From Streptomyces sp. HM190 (GTDB taxonomy: Bacteria; Actinomycetota; Actinomycetes; Streptomycetales; Streptomycetaceae): a stretch of 64,000 nt of DNA. Positions 24,971 through 33,448 of this stretch are shown here, piece after piece. How positions within the stretch are numbered: position 1 is the stretch's first letter; each line of letters starts with the position of its first letter. Under the pieces are notes generated by a model. The model worked only from the letters and a program-made list of their open reading frames with translations. It ran no database searches and was not told where the DNA came from. Made by a program: the position numbers and the translations under genes. The stretch is taken from assembly GCF_009857135.1 (NCBI RefSeq), contig NZ_CP047318.1, positions 310,001 to 374,000 on the forward strand. Direction: 5' to 3'.

Positions 24971-26503
24971 ATGACGGGAGAGGCCGAGCGCGGCGCCGGG
25001 CCACTGGCCCTGGTGACCGGTGCGACGGGATACATCGGCGGCCGGCTCGTACCGGAACTGCTGGAGGCGGGCCTGCGGGTGCGCTGTCTCGCCCGCTCCC
25101 CGGAGCGGCTGCGCGACCATCCGTGGGCGGACGCGGTCGAGGTCGTCCGCGGAGACGTGACCGACGCGGAGTCCGTGGCCCGCGCGATGCGCGGGGTCGA
25201 CGTCGGCTACTACCTGGTGCACGCGCTGGGCACGGGCGACGACTTCGAGGAGACGGACCGGCGGGCCGCGAGGATCTTCGGGGAGCAGGCGCGCGCCGCG
25301 GGTGTGCGCCGGCTCGTCTACCTCGGCGGTCTCACCCCCTACGGCGTGCCCGAGGAGGAACTGTCGCCGCATCTGCGCTCCCGCGCCGAGGTCGGCCGGA
25401 TCCTGCTCGACTGCGGTGTGCCGACGGCCGCGCTGCGGGCGGCGGTCGTCATCGGCTCGGGATCGGCCTCCTTCGAGATGCTGCGCTACCTCACCGAGCG
25501 TCTGCCGGTGATGGTGACGCCCAGCTGGGTGCACACCCGGATCCAGCCCGTCGCCGTCCGGGACGTGCTCCGTGCCCTCGTGGGCTGCGCCCGCCTGCCG
25601 GACGACGTCAACCGGACCTTCGACATCGGGGGCCCCGACGTCCTGACGTACCGCGAGATGATGATCCGGTACGCGGCCGTCGCCGGGCTGCCGCCCCGGC
25701 TCATCCTGTCCGTGCCGGTGCTCACCCCCCGCCTGTCGAGCCACTGGATCGGGGTGGTGACGCCCGTGCCGGCCTCCATCGCCCGGCCGCTCACCGAGTC
25801 GCTGCGGCACGAGGTGGTCTGCCACGAGCACGACATCGCGCGGTACGTGCCGGATCCGCCCGGCCATCCGATCGGCTTCGACGAGGCGGTACGGCTCGCC
25901 CTGCGGCGGGTGCGCGAGGCCCGGGTGACCACCCGCTGGTCGTCCGCCTCCCTGCCCGGCGCGCCCAGCGACCCGCTGCCCACCGACCCCGACTGGGCGG
26001 GCGGCAGCCTCTACAAGGACGAGCGCGAGCTGCGCGTGGACGCCCCGCGCGCGTCCCTGTGGCGGGTCATCGAGGGCATCGGCGGCGACAACGGCTGGTA
26101 CTCCTTCCCGCTCGCCTGGGCCGTCCGGGGCTGGCTGGACCGGCTGGCGGGCGGGGTGGGCCTGCGCCGGGGCCGCCGGGACGCCACCCGGCTGCGGGTG
26201 GGCGACTCGCTCGACTTCTGGCGGGTGGAGGAGATCGAGCGGGGGCGGCTGCTGCGGCTGCGGGCGGAGATGCGGCTGCCGGGTCTGGCGTGGCTGGAGA
26301 TGTACGCGGACACGGACGACGCCGGCCGCACGGTCTTCCGCCAGCGCGCCCTGTTCCATCCGCACGGGCTGCTCGGTCACGCCTACTGGTGGAGCGTGGC
26401 GCCCTTCCACTCCGTCGTGTTCGGCGGCATGGCCCGCAACATCGCGCGGGCCGCGGTGTCGGACGCGACCGCCCGCGCGCGGGAGCGGGCGCCCGCACGG
26501 TGA
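24971..26503 (+). CDS. NAD(P)-binding SDR with C-terminal DUF2867
   Basis: A 510-residue two-domain protein. Residues 1 to about 300 are an atypical short-chain dehydrogenase with LALVTGATGYIGGRLVPELL (dinucleotide-binding GxTGYIG), LARSPERLRDHPW and a VYLGGLTPYG segment in place of the catalytic Tyr-Lys stretch. From about 345 a START/SRPBCC-like DUF2867 domain follows (GWYSFPLAWAVRGWLDRLAG, LRLRAEMRLPGLAWLEMYAD). The fusion is frequent beside photolyase genes in Streptomyces; function is unknown. ATG 24971. It heads a rightward pair with the photolyase (104-bp gap). Confidence 0.85.
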   Translation: MTGEAERGAGPLALVTGATGYIGGRLVPELLEAGLRVRCLARSPERLRDHPWADAVEVVRGDVTDAESVARAMRGVDVGYYLVHALGTGDDFEETDRRAARIFGEQARAAGVRRLVYLGGLTPYGVPEEELSPHLRSRAEVGRILLDCGVPTAALRAAVVIGSGSASFEMLRYLTERLPVMVTPSWVHTRIQPVAVRDVLRALVGCARLPDDVNRTFDIGGPDVLTYREMMIRYAAVAGLPPRLILSVPVLTPRLSSHWIGVVTPVPASIARPLTESLRHEVVCHEHDIARYVPDPPGHPIGFDEAVRLALRRVREARVTTRWSSASLPGAPSDPLPTDPDWAGGSLYKDERELRVDAPRASLWRVIEGIGGDNGWYSFPLAWAVRGWLDRLAGGVGLRRGRRDATRLRVGDSLDFWRVEEIERGRLLRLRAEMRLPGLAWLEMYADTDDAGRTVFRQRALFHPHGLLGHAYWWSVAPFHSVVFGGMARNIARAAVSDATARARERAPAR

Positions 26504-26607
26504 CGCGCGCCGGGAGGCCGCCGGTTCCGGCCCGCGCCCGGCGCATCCGTCGCGGGTCCCTTCCCGGAAGCAGCAGGTGATCCTTCTTCTCGCCACCGGA
26601 GCCCCCC

Positions 26608-27975
26608 ATGAACGTCTCGGTCGTCCTGTTCACCTCCGACCTGCGCGTGCACGACCATCCGCCGCTGCGCGCCGCCCTGGACGGGGCGCGCGAGGTGGTC
26701 CCGCTGTTCGTGCGGGACCGGGCCGTGGCGGACGCCGGGTTCGCGGTGCCCAACCGGCTGGCGTTCCTCGCCGACTGCCTGCGCGATCTCGACTCGGGAC
26801 TGCGGGAGCGCGGCGGGCGTCTCGTGGTGCGCTCCGGTGACGTGGTGCGCGAGGTGTGCAAGGTGGCCGCCGAGACGGACGCCGACGAGGTGCATGTGGC
26901 CGCCGACGTCAGTGGGTACGCGCGGCGGCGCGAGGAGCGCCTGCGGCACGCCCTGGAGGCGGAGGGCGTACGCCTGCACGTGCACGACACGGTGGTGGGC
27001 GCGGTGGACCCCGGCGCGGTGTCGCCGGCCTCCTCGGACCACTTCGCGGTCTTCACGCCGTACTTCGGTCACTGGTCGCGGCAGCGGCTGCGCGACCCGC
27101 TGGCCGCGCCGCGGACCGTGCGGGTGCCGGACGGGGTCGGCTCGGAGGAACTGCCGACCCGCGACGGGCTGTCGGGGCTGTCGCCGGGGCTGGCGGCGGG
27201 CGGCGAGACGGCGGGCCGGGCGCGTTTCGCGGCCTGGCTGCGGTCGGGCATCGCCGCGTACGAGGACCGCCACGACGACCTGGCGGGTGACGCGACCTCG
27301 CGGCTCTCGCCCCATCTGCACTTCGGCACCCTCTCCCCCGTCGAGCTGGTCCACCGGGCCCGCCGGGCGGGCGGTCCGGGTGCGGAGGCGTTCGTACGGC
27401 AGCTGGCGTGGCGGGACTTCCACCGTCAGGTGCTGGCGGCCCGGCCCGCCGCGGCCACCGAGGACTACCGCGCCAAGCACGACCGCTGGCGGTCCGCGCC
27501 GGAGGAGGTCCGCGCCTGGCGCGAGGGACGCACCGGCTACCCCGTGGTGGACGCCGCGATGCGCCAGCTCCTCCACGAGGGCTGGATGCACAACCGGGGC
27601 CGCCTCCTCGTCGCGAGCTTCCTCACCAAGACGCTGTACGTCGACTGGCGGGTCGGAGCCCGGCACTTCCTGGACCTGCTGGTGGACGGTGACATGGCCA
27701 ACAACCAGCTCAACTGGCAGTGGATGGCCGGAACCGGGACCGACACGCGCCCCAACCGGATCCTCAACCCGGTCACCCAGGCCAAGCGGTACGACCCGGA
27801 CGGGGCGTACGTACGGCGCTGGGTACCGGAGTTGGCGGACGTGGCCGGGCCGGCCGTGCACGAGCCGTGGAAGCTCCAGGGCCTGGACCGGGCCGCGCTG
27901 GACTACCCGGACCCGATCGTCGACCTGGCCGAGGGACGGGAGCGCTTCCTGCGCGGGCGCACGGGCACGCCGTGA
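26608..27975 (+). CDS. Deoxyribodipyrimidine photolyase (class I CPD type)
   Basis: A 455-residue flavoprotein repairing UV-induced cyclobutane pyrimidine dimers using blue light. The N-terminal alpha/beta domain begins VVLFTSDLRVHDHPPLRAAL; the C-terminal FAD domain shows VRQLAWRDFHRQVLAARP, NRGRLLVASFLTKTLYVDWR, GDMANNQLNWQWMAGTGTDT and NPVTQAKRYDPDGAYVRRW, all diagnostic of class I photolyases. GCCCCCC before ATG 26608 gives little ribosome site. It is convergent with a MerR/ECF-sigma pair, an arrangement like the light-responsive LitR/LitS regulation of photolyase in Streptomyces. Confidence 0.93.
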   Translation: MNVSVVLFTSDLRVHDHPPLRAALDGAREVVPLFVRDRAVADAGFAVPNRLAFLADCLRDLDSGLRERGGRLVVRSGDVVREVCKVAAETDADEVHVAADVSGYARRREERLRHALEAEGVRLHVHDTVVGAVDPGAVSPASSDHFAVFTPYFGHWSRQRLRDPLAAPRTVRVPDGVGSEELPTRDGLSGLSPGLAAGGETAGRARFAAWLRSGIAAYEDRHDDLAGDATSRLSPHLHFGTLSPVELVHRARRAGGPGAEAFVRQLAWRDFHRQVLAARPAAATEDYRAKHDRWRSAPEEVRAWREGRTGYPVVDAAMRQLLHEGWMHNRGRLLVASFLTKTLYVDWRVGARHFLDLLVDGDMANNQLNWQWMAGTGTDTRPNRILNPVTQAKRYDPDGAYVRRWVPELADVAGPAVHEPWKLQGLDRAALDYPDPIVDLAEGRERFLRGRTGTP

Positions 27976-28047
27976 CTCCCGGACGACATCGGGCGGGATG
28001 AGGGCGGTCGGGCGTCCGGCGGCCCGAGGGGCACGGCCGCGGGCGGC

Positions 28048-29091
28048 TCAGGGGGCCCGGCCGTACAGGTCGGTGAGGACGTCCACCGCCTCGCCGAGCG
28101 CCGTCGGACGGACCATTCCCTCCGCGGGGCGTCCGTACCAGCCGGGGCCGCCGAGCACGACGAGGGGCCGGCGACGGGCGCCCTTCACGCCCCAGCGCGC
28201 GGCGGCGACATGGCGTGCCAGGGGCACGCTCGCCGTGGAGCGGGCCTGCGCCCACAGCACGACGGCGGTCGGCCCCAGCCGGTCGACCGCCGCGACGAGA
28301 GCCTCGGCGGGGACGGCGGCGCCGAACATCCGGCTGGGCAGGCCGAGTTGGCCCAGGGCGGCGTTGAGAGCCTCCAGCGGCAGGGTGTGCTGTTCGCCGG
28401 GGACGCAGGCGAGGACCACCGGGCCGGGGACCGCGGGCTCGTGCCGTGCTCCGGCGGGCGGGGCGCAGCGGCGCAGGACCGTGGAGACGTGCCACGACAA
28501 CAGGTGCTCGACCTCGACGTAGCGGTCCCCGGAGGACTCCCACTTGCGGCCGACCGCGTTCAGCGTCGGCACCATCACCTCCTGCCAGGCGGCGGCGACG
28601 CCGTACCGGTGGACGACCCCCGCCAGCCGCTCCTCCACGGCGGGCGCGTCGAGCCGTACGGCGGCACGGGCCAGACCCCGGCACTCCTGGCGCACATCGG
28701 CTGCGGAGGGAGGGGCGGAGCCGATGGCCGGGGCGGCGGGCGCCGACGACCGCGGCGGTGCGGGGGCCGACGCTCCCGCACCGTCGGCGGCGTCCCCCGG
28801 GTCCCCGCCGTCCTCCCAGTCGTCGGGGACCTCCTCCACCGTCCCCTTCTTCGCCGCGCGCGCCGCCTCCGCCGTCGGCACGCCGGAGGAGGTCAGTCGG
28901 CACATCGTCTCGACCATCGCGACGTCCTGCGGGGTCCAGCGCCGGTGCCGCCCGTCGGGGCGCACGGCGGGCCCGATGCCGTAGCGCCGGTCCCAGGAGC
29001 GCAGGGTCGTGGGCGACACGCCCAGTCTGCGCGCGACGGCCCCGGTGGTGAGTCCCGCGTCGACGGGGGTTTCGTCCCTGAACAGACCCAT
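28048..29091 (-). CDS. MerR regulator with B12-binding-type domain (LitR/CarH-like)
   Basis: A 347-residue regulator. The N-terminal MerR helix-turn-helix is LTTGAVARRLGVSPTTLRSW followed by DRRYGIGPAVRPDGRHRRW. A disordered Ala/Pro/Ser linker (about residues 75-115) leads to a helical and then Rossmann region like the B12-binding modules of CarH/LitR: KWESSGDRYVEVEHLLSWHV (Trp then EH) and LACVPGEQHTLPLEALNAAL (E-x-H). Known relatives sense light through adenosylcobalamin or act with light-induced sigma factors; whether this one binds cobalamin is uncertain. The -10 box lies six bases before ATG 29091, so the mRNA may be leaderless. Confidence 0.8.
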   Translation of the reverse strand: MGLFRDETPVDAGLTTGAVARRLGVSPTTLRSWDRRYGIGPAVRPDGRHRRWTPQDVAMVETMCRLTSSGVPTAEAARAAKKGTVEEVPDDWEDGGDPGDAADGAGASAPAPPRSSAPAAPAIGSAPPSAADVRQECRGLARAAVRLDAPAVEERLAGVVHRYGVAAAWQEVMVPTLNAVGRKWESSGDRYVEVEHLLSWHVSTVLRRCAPPAGARHEPAVPGPVVLACVPGEQHTLPLEALNAALGQLGLPSRMFGAAVPAEALVAAVDRLGPTAVVLWAQARSTASVPLARHVAAARWGVKGARRRPLVVLGGPGWYGRPAEGMVRPTALGEAVDVLTDLYGRAP

Positions 29092-29097
29092 GCGGCG

Positions 29098-29126
29098 ACT
29101 ATACGATGCAGAAGCGATGCGAGTTG
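29098..29126 (-). promoter_or_regulatory. Promoter of MerR gene, ECF-like and leaderless
   Basis: Minus strand: CAAC (29126-29123), 17 bp, then CGTATAGT (29105-29098), then CGCCGC and the ATG. This fits the (G/C)AAC-N17-CGT pattern of ECF sigma promoters and also contains a good -10, TATAGT. Transcription would start at or near the ATG. Confidence 0.45.
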
Positions 29127-29190
29127 AGGGCGTTCTGTCCCGCCTCACACGATGACGGCATTCCCACCGCCTACGCGAGGAGCCGTCCCC

Positions 29191-29772
29191 ATGAGCGCTG
29201 TGTGCACGCACGCGCCGGCCGCCACCGACGACGAACTGGCGCGGGGCCTGGCGGCGGGCGACGAGACAAGCCTCGCGGCGGCCTACGAACGCTGGTCGGC
29301 GCTGGTGCACGCCCTCGCCCGGCGCAGCCTCGGCGACACGACGGAGGCGGAGGACGTCACCCAGCAGGTGTTCCTGGGGGTGTGGCGCGGGCGGCACGGA
29401 TACCGGCCCGAGCGGGGCGCGGTCGGCGCCTGGATCGTGGGCATCACCCGGCGCAGGATCGCCGACGCCCTGTCCGCGCGGACCCGCCGGGCGGACCTGG
29501 CGGCCTCCGCGGGGACCGCGCTGGCGCTCGCCGAGCGGCCGGGCCGCCGCGGGGAGGATGCCGAGGCCGTCCTCGACCGCATGGTGATCCGCTCCGAACT
29601 GGCCCGGCTGCCCGCACCGCAGCGACAGGTCCTCCACCTGGCCTTCTACGAGGACCTCACCCAGACGCAGATCGCGGAGCGCACGGGCCTGCCCCTGGGC
29701 ACGGTCAAGAGCCACACCCGGCGGGGACTGCGCCGCCTGCACGGCCGTCTGACCGAGAACGACCCCGGGTGA
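29191..29772 (+). CDS. ECF-type RNA polymerase sigma factor
   Basis: A 193-residue sigma-70-family factor containing regions 2 and 4 only. Region 2: AEDVTQQVFLGVWRGRHGYR and GAWIVGITRRRIADALSART; region 4: LPAPQRQVLHLAFYEDLTQT and AERTGLPLGTVKSHTRRGLR. No anti-sigma gene adjoins, which is like LitS-type factors that are governed transcriptionally by a divergent MerR regulator. ATG 29191 follows GCGAGGAG by eight bases. Divergence from the MerR gene and nearness to the photolyase suggest it directs repair or pigment genes under light; that is inferred. Confidence 0.88.
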   Translation: MSAVCTHAPAATDDELARGLAAGDETSLAAAYERWSALVHALARRSLGDTTEAEDVTQQVFLGVWRGRHGYRPERGAVGAWIVGITRRRIADALSARTRRADLAASAGTALALAERPGRRGEDAEAVLDRMVIRSELARLPAPQRQVLHLAFYEDLTQTQIAERTGLPLGTVKSHTRRGLRRLHGRLTENDPG

Positions 29773-30130
29773 CCCACACCCGATCACCACTATTCGCTAC
29801 ATGAACGATGCAGACCGATCCGAGCCTTCTCGCACACCCGCGCACGTCTCTGCATCCGGACCGGCCTCCGCGCCGGAAGTACGGGTGGCGGGGTCGAACG
29901 ACCGTACCGCCGCCTCCGGTCGGCACGCCCGGCCGGGCCCGTCCCCGGGGAACGGTCGGCGATCCCCGGGGACGGCCTTCTCTCCTTCGCTCCCCGTACC
30001 GCCCGGCCGCGTCGCGCTGCTCGACGACGTCTACACATACGGGAGAAACAAGAGCAGAATGGGCATATGCGGCCCTTCCCGCACACCCGATCGGACGCGG
30101 TCAGGCTGCTGAGTGCAAAGGAGTCGACTC
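29773..30130. other. Gene-free stretch after sigma factor
   Basis: About 358 bp without a convincing gene. AT-richer patches at 29788-29812 (CTATTCGCTACATGAACGAT) and 30030-30070 may be promoter regions; the latter would serve the SPW protein. The decamer ACGATGCAGA here (about 29804) also occurs at 29103 in the MerR promoter. Confidence 0.45.
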
Positions 30131-30586
30131 ATGGCCAACGTCTCACACAGGAGTGACATCACCAGCCACCCTGATGTATCCGAAATGCGGGCGCGGTACG
30201 ACCGCGTGCTCGGTGGTCGCGATGTGGTGCTCGTGGACGGACCGGTGTTCCTGCTCGGTCTGTACTGCGCCGTTTCCCCGTGGATTCTGCACTACACGAC
30301 GAGCCAGCCCGCGCTGGTGCCCCACAACCTGATCGTCGGCGTGGCGATCGGCCTGCTGGCCCTCGGCTTCACCGCAGCACCGGAGAGGATGTACGGCCTG
30401 AGCTGGGCCATGTGCGCTCTCGGAGTCTGGATGATCATCGCCCCGTGGGTCGTGGGCGACAGCCCCGACGCCGGTGTCGTGGTCAACAACATCATCATCG
30501 GTGCCCTCGCCCTGGTCCTCGGACTGCTGTGCGCCGGTGCGTCGGCGCGGGGCGGCTCCCGTGGCTCCCGTACCGCATCGATGTAG
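30131..30586 (+). CDS. SPW-repeat membrane protein
   Basis: A 151-residue membrane protein with four predicted helices in two SPW repeats. The repeat marks are visible as YCAVSPWILHYTTSQPA and VWMIIAPWVVGDSPDAG, each followed by a hydrophobic helix. SPW proteins are of unknown function and common in actinobacteria, often stress-related. ATG 30131 follows AAAGGAG by eight bases. A clear terminator follows at 30610. Confidence 0.88.
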   Translation: MANVSHRSDITSHPDVSEMRARYDRVLGGRDVVLVDGPVFLLGLYCAVSPWILHYTTSQPALVPHNLIVGVAIGLLALGFTAAPERMYGLSWAMCALGVWMIIAPWVVGDSPDAGVVVNNIIIGALALVLGLLCAGASARGGSRGSRTASM

Positions 30587-30609
30587 AACAGAAGCCCGCG
30601 AGGGGTACT

Positions 30610-30641
30610 GACGGCCGATCCGCTCCGGCGGGTCGGCCGTC
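30610..30641. terminator. Stem-loop terminator after SPW gene
   Basis: GACGGCCGATCCG pairs with CGGGTCGGCCGTC, a 13-base stem with one mismatch and a six-base loop, 24 bp after the SPW stop. Confidence 0.75.
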
Positions 30642-30737
30642 GCCGTGCGGGGGCCGCCTTGAGGGTCCCCGCGGAACGCACCGCCCCGGCCGATATTCGT
30701 TCGCCGGGGGCGCGCCCGCGCCCGCACACTTGCGCCC

Positions 30738-31940
30738 GTGAGTCGAACCGTCAGCGCATGGGTGACCTCGGGTGCGCACTTCCTCGGGGTCACCGGCCCG
30801 TTCCCCGTCGACATCCCCTGGTGGGCCGAGGTCGAACAGGTCGTCCGGCATCTGGAGGGGACTCTCGGCGCGCCCGTCCTGGTGCTGCGTCTCCTCGCCG
30901 TCGACGGGGGCGGGGGAGGACGCGACGGCCATGTGACCTACCACGTCGAGGCGGCCCACCCCCCGGAGCCGGGCTCGCTGGAACAGCGGCACGTGGACCG
31001 GGCGCCGTGCAACGACCACCACCCCCTGCGGTCCCCGTGGGCACGGGCGGACGGACTGCGGGACCTGCTCGACTGGGCCCGGCGGACGCTGTCCGCCCAG
31101 GGGCGGCCGGTGACGGGGGCGGTCGAACAGCGGCGCACCTGGAACCTGGCGGGGCTGTTCCGGCTGCCCACCGGACACGGCCCGGTCTGGCTCAAGGCCA
31201 CCCCTCGTTTCGCCTCCGACGAGGCGTCCGTCATCGCCGCGTTCGCCGAGGTCGACCCCGGGCTCGTCCCGACCGTGCTCGGCTCGGCCGACGGACGCGT
31301 CCTGCTGGAGCACATCCCCGGCGAGGACTGCTGGAACGCAGACGCGCGCACCATCGAGTCAGGGGTGCGCCGCCTCGTCGCCGCCCAGGCCGCACTGGCC
31401 GGCCGGCGGCCCCCCGGACTGCGGGACCGGCGCGACGAGACGCTCGCCGGTCTCGCGCGGCGCCTCCTGGACGGCACCGTCCACCTGGAGATCAGCGCGC
31501 GGGAACGGGACACGGCACGGGAGTTGACCGACCGCTGGGGCCTCCTCGCCTCGTGCGGACTGCCCGACACGCTGGTGCACGCCGACTTCCATCCCGGCAA
31601 CTGGCGCGGGAACGGCGGCCTGCCCGTCGTCGTGGACTTCGCCGACGCCCACTGGGGCAATCCGGTCCTCGACTGCCTGCGCCTGCTTGACCACCTCCCC
31701 GCGGCGCTGCGGGCGACAGCCGTCCGCACCTGGGTGGACGCCTGGCGGTCCCATGTCCCCACGAGCGCCCCCGCGCGTGCGCTCGCGCTCGCCGAGCCCT
31801 TGGCCCATCTCTCCTACGCCGTGCGCTACCAGGAGTTCCTGGACGGGATCGAGCAGTCGGAGCGGCCGTACCACGAGGGCGACCCGGCCGCGATGATCCG
31901 GAAAGCGGTGCGATGTGCCGCCCCTCCGGACGGTTCGTGA
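30738..31940 (+). CDS. Aminoglycoside phosphotransferase-family kinase
   Basis: A 400-residue protein with a C-terminal APH-type kinase. The Brenner catalytic motif is LVHADFHPGNWRG and the metal-binding Asp is in VVVDFADAHWGNPVLD. The N-terminal 125 residues (VSAWVTSGAHFLGVTGPFPV) form a separate NUDIX-unlike alpha/beta region that I do not recognise. Such standalone APH proteins in Streptomyces act on unknown small molecules and need not give resistance. GTG 30738. Confidence 0.75.
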   Translation: MSRTVSAWVTSGAHFLGVTGPFPVDIPWWAEVEQVVRHLEGTLGAPVLVLRLLAVDGGGGGRDGHVTYHVEAAHPPEPGSLEQRHVDRAPCNDHHPLRSPWARADGLRDLLDWARRTLSAQGRPVTGAVEQRRTWNLAGLFRLPTGHGPVWLKATPRFASDEASVIAAFAEVDPGLVPTVLGSADGRVLLEHIPGEDCWNADARTIESGVRRLVAAQAALAGRRPPGLRDRRDETLAGLARRLLDGTVHLEISARERDTARELTDRWGLLASCGLPDTLVHADFHPGNWRGNGGLPVVVDFADAHWGNPVLDCLRLLDHLPAALRATAVRTWVDAWRSHVPTSAPARALALAEPLAHLSYAVRYQEFLDGIEQSERPYHEGDPAAMIRKAVRCAAPPDGS

Positions 31941-32024
31941 AGAAGCTGAAAACGAAACGGAGTGCACTCGCGTTCGAAGGGCACACGCATTCTGCGGGGG
32001 TCATCACGAAGGGGCGGAGTACAG

Positions 32025-32288
32025 ATGGAGATCGACGGCATCATCAGTGCCATCGTCATCGGCATTGTGATCGGTGTCCTGGGGCGGCTGGTCGTCCCGG
32101 GGCGGCAGCGCATCGGCATCCTGCTGACGATTCTCGTCGGCATCGTCGCCGCGCTCATCGGATCCGCGATCGCCGCGGGGATCGGCGTCGCCGACACCAA
32201 CGGCGTCGACTGGGTCGAGTGGCTCATCCAGATCGGGCTCGCGGCCCTGGGCGTCGTGGCACTGGACCGCGCCAAGGCCGGACGCTGA
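32025..32288 (+). CDS. GlsB/YeaQ/YmgE-family membrane protein
   Basis: An 87-residue membrane protein of the transglycosylase-associated (GlsB/YeaQ) family with three hydrophobic segments: IISAIVIGIVIGVLGRLVVP, ILLTILVGIVAALIGSAIAA and WLIQIGLAALGVVAL. The G-x-L-A/G-R-x-x-x-P mark of the first helix is present. These are general stress membrane proteins of unknown action. ATG 32025 follows GGGGCGGAG by five bases. Confidence 0.88.
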   Translation: MEIDGIISAIVIGIVIGVLGRLVVPGRQRIGILLTILVGIVAALIGSAIAAGIGVADTNGVDWVEWLIQIGLAALGVVALDRAKAGR

Positions 32289-32553
32289 CGCGACGTCGGG
32301 CAAGGACGGCGCAGTCCGGCGCGACGGCGCGGGCGGAACCGGGGCGGCAGCGGTACGACGGCCGCCCCGGCGCCGCGTCCGGCGGGCAGCCCTCAGGGGC
32401 CGGTGCGGCGCGGGCGGGGCCTGACCTGATTGCGTTGTGGAGCGGCACCTAATTCCCTTGTGGCGCTGCCGTGATCACGGCTAGCGTGCCCCGATCCGGC
32501 AGCCGGGGCTCCCCGGTCCGCCGCCCACCCCGCCGAACCGCTCCGGAGCCCTC

Positions 32554-33432
32554 TTGCCCCCACGCGTCACCCCGCTCACCGACCCCTCCCCCAGCCCGTC
32601 CAGCCGCCGCTCGGCCTGGCTGGCCTCAGGTCCCGGCGGCGAGCCCCTCGGCTCGGCCTTCCTGCGGCTGTTCACCGAGGAGGGCCAGACACATCTGGCC
32701 GAACTCGAACTCACCGTGCACCCGGCCGAACGACGGCGCGGCGTGGGCACGGTCCTGCTCGACGCGGCGGTCGGCGCGGCCAGGGGCGAGGGCCGCCGGA
32801 CGGTGGTCGCCCAGGCCCGGCAGGGCTCCCCCGGTGACGCGTTCCTCGCGGCACGCGGCTTCCGCGGCGTCCTGACGCTGACGTACGCCCGTCTGGACCT
32901 CGCGGACCTGGACCTCGACCGTGTCCGGGCCCTGGCGCGACGGCCGCGGCCCGGCTACCACCTGACCGCCTGGGCGGGTGTCGTGCCCGCCGATCTGGCC
33001 GAAACCTATGCGGCCTCCCGCCGCGCGATGGACGACATGCCGATGGGCGAGACCGACTACGGGACGGTGGTCTGGGACGTCGAGCGGCTCGTGGCAGCCG
33101 CGGAGACCATCGGGAAGCGCGGCGACGCGCTCCACACGGTCGCGGCGGTGGACTCGTCGGACGGCACGATCGTCGGCTTCTCGGAACTCGTCCTGCCCGC
33201 CGGCGGCGAGGGCGACGGGCAGCACTACGGCACGGCGGTCCTGCCCGAGCACCGGGGCCACGGCCTGGCCCTGACGATGAAGGCACAGGCCGTCCTCCAC
33301 GCGTACAGCCTGTACCCGGGCATCGCCCTGCTCACCGACACGGCGGAGGACAACGCGCCGATGCGCCGCGTCAACGACCGGCTCGGCTACCGGCCCACGC
33401 ACCGGGCGGTGGAGTACCAGCTCGACCTGTGA
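32554..33432 (+). CDS. Tandem GNAT acetyltransferase
   Basis: A 292-residue protein of two GNAT domains, the arrangement of mycothiol synthase-like enzymes. First domain: ELELTVHPAERRRGVGTVLL (acetyl-CoA loop R-R-x-G-V-G). Second domain: HYGTAVLPEHRGHGLALTMK (H-R-G-H-G), ending NDRLGYRPTHRAVEYQLDL. Substrate unknown. TTG 32554 is the start, with CCGGAG six bases before. It converges on another GNAT gene with a 16-bp gap. Confidence 0.85.
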   Translation: MPPRVTPLTDPSPSPSSRRSAWLASGPGGEPLGSAFLRLFTEEGQTHLAELELTVHPAERRRGVGTVLLDAAVGAARGEGRRTVVAQARQGSPGDAFLAARGFRGVLTLTYARLDLADLDLDRVRALARRPRPGYHLTAWAGVVPADLAETYAASRRAMDDMPMGETDYGTVVWDVERLVAAAETIGKRGDALHTVAAVDSSDGTIVGFSELVLPAGGEGDGQHYGTAVLPEHRGHGLALTMKAQAVLHAYSLYPGIALLTDTAEDNAPMRRVNDRLGYRPTHRAVEYQLDL

Positions 33433-33448
33433 CCCGGGCGCGACCGGG

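Noticed and set aside
29801..30112. Short open frames after the sigma gene
   Set aside because: No ribosome site or plausible protein composition.
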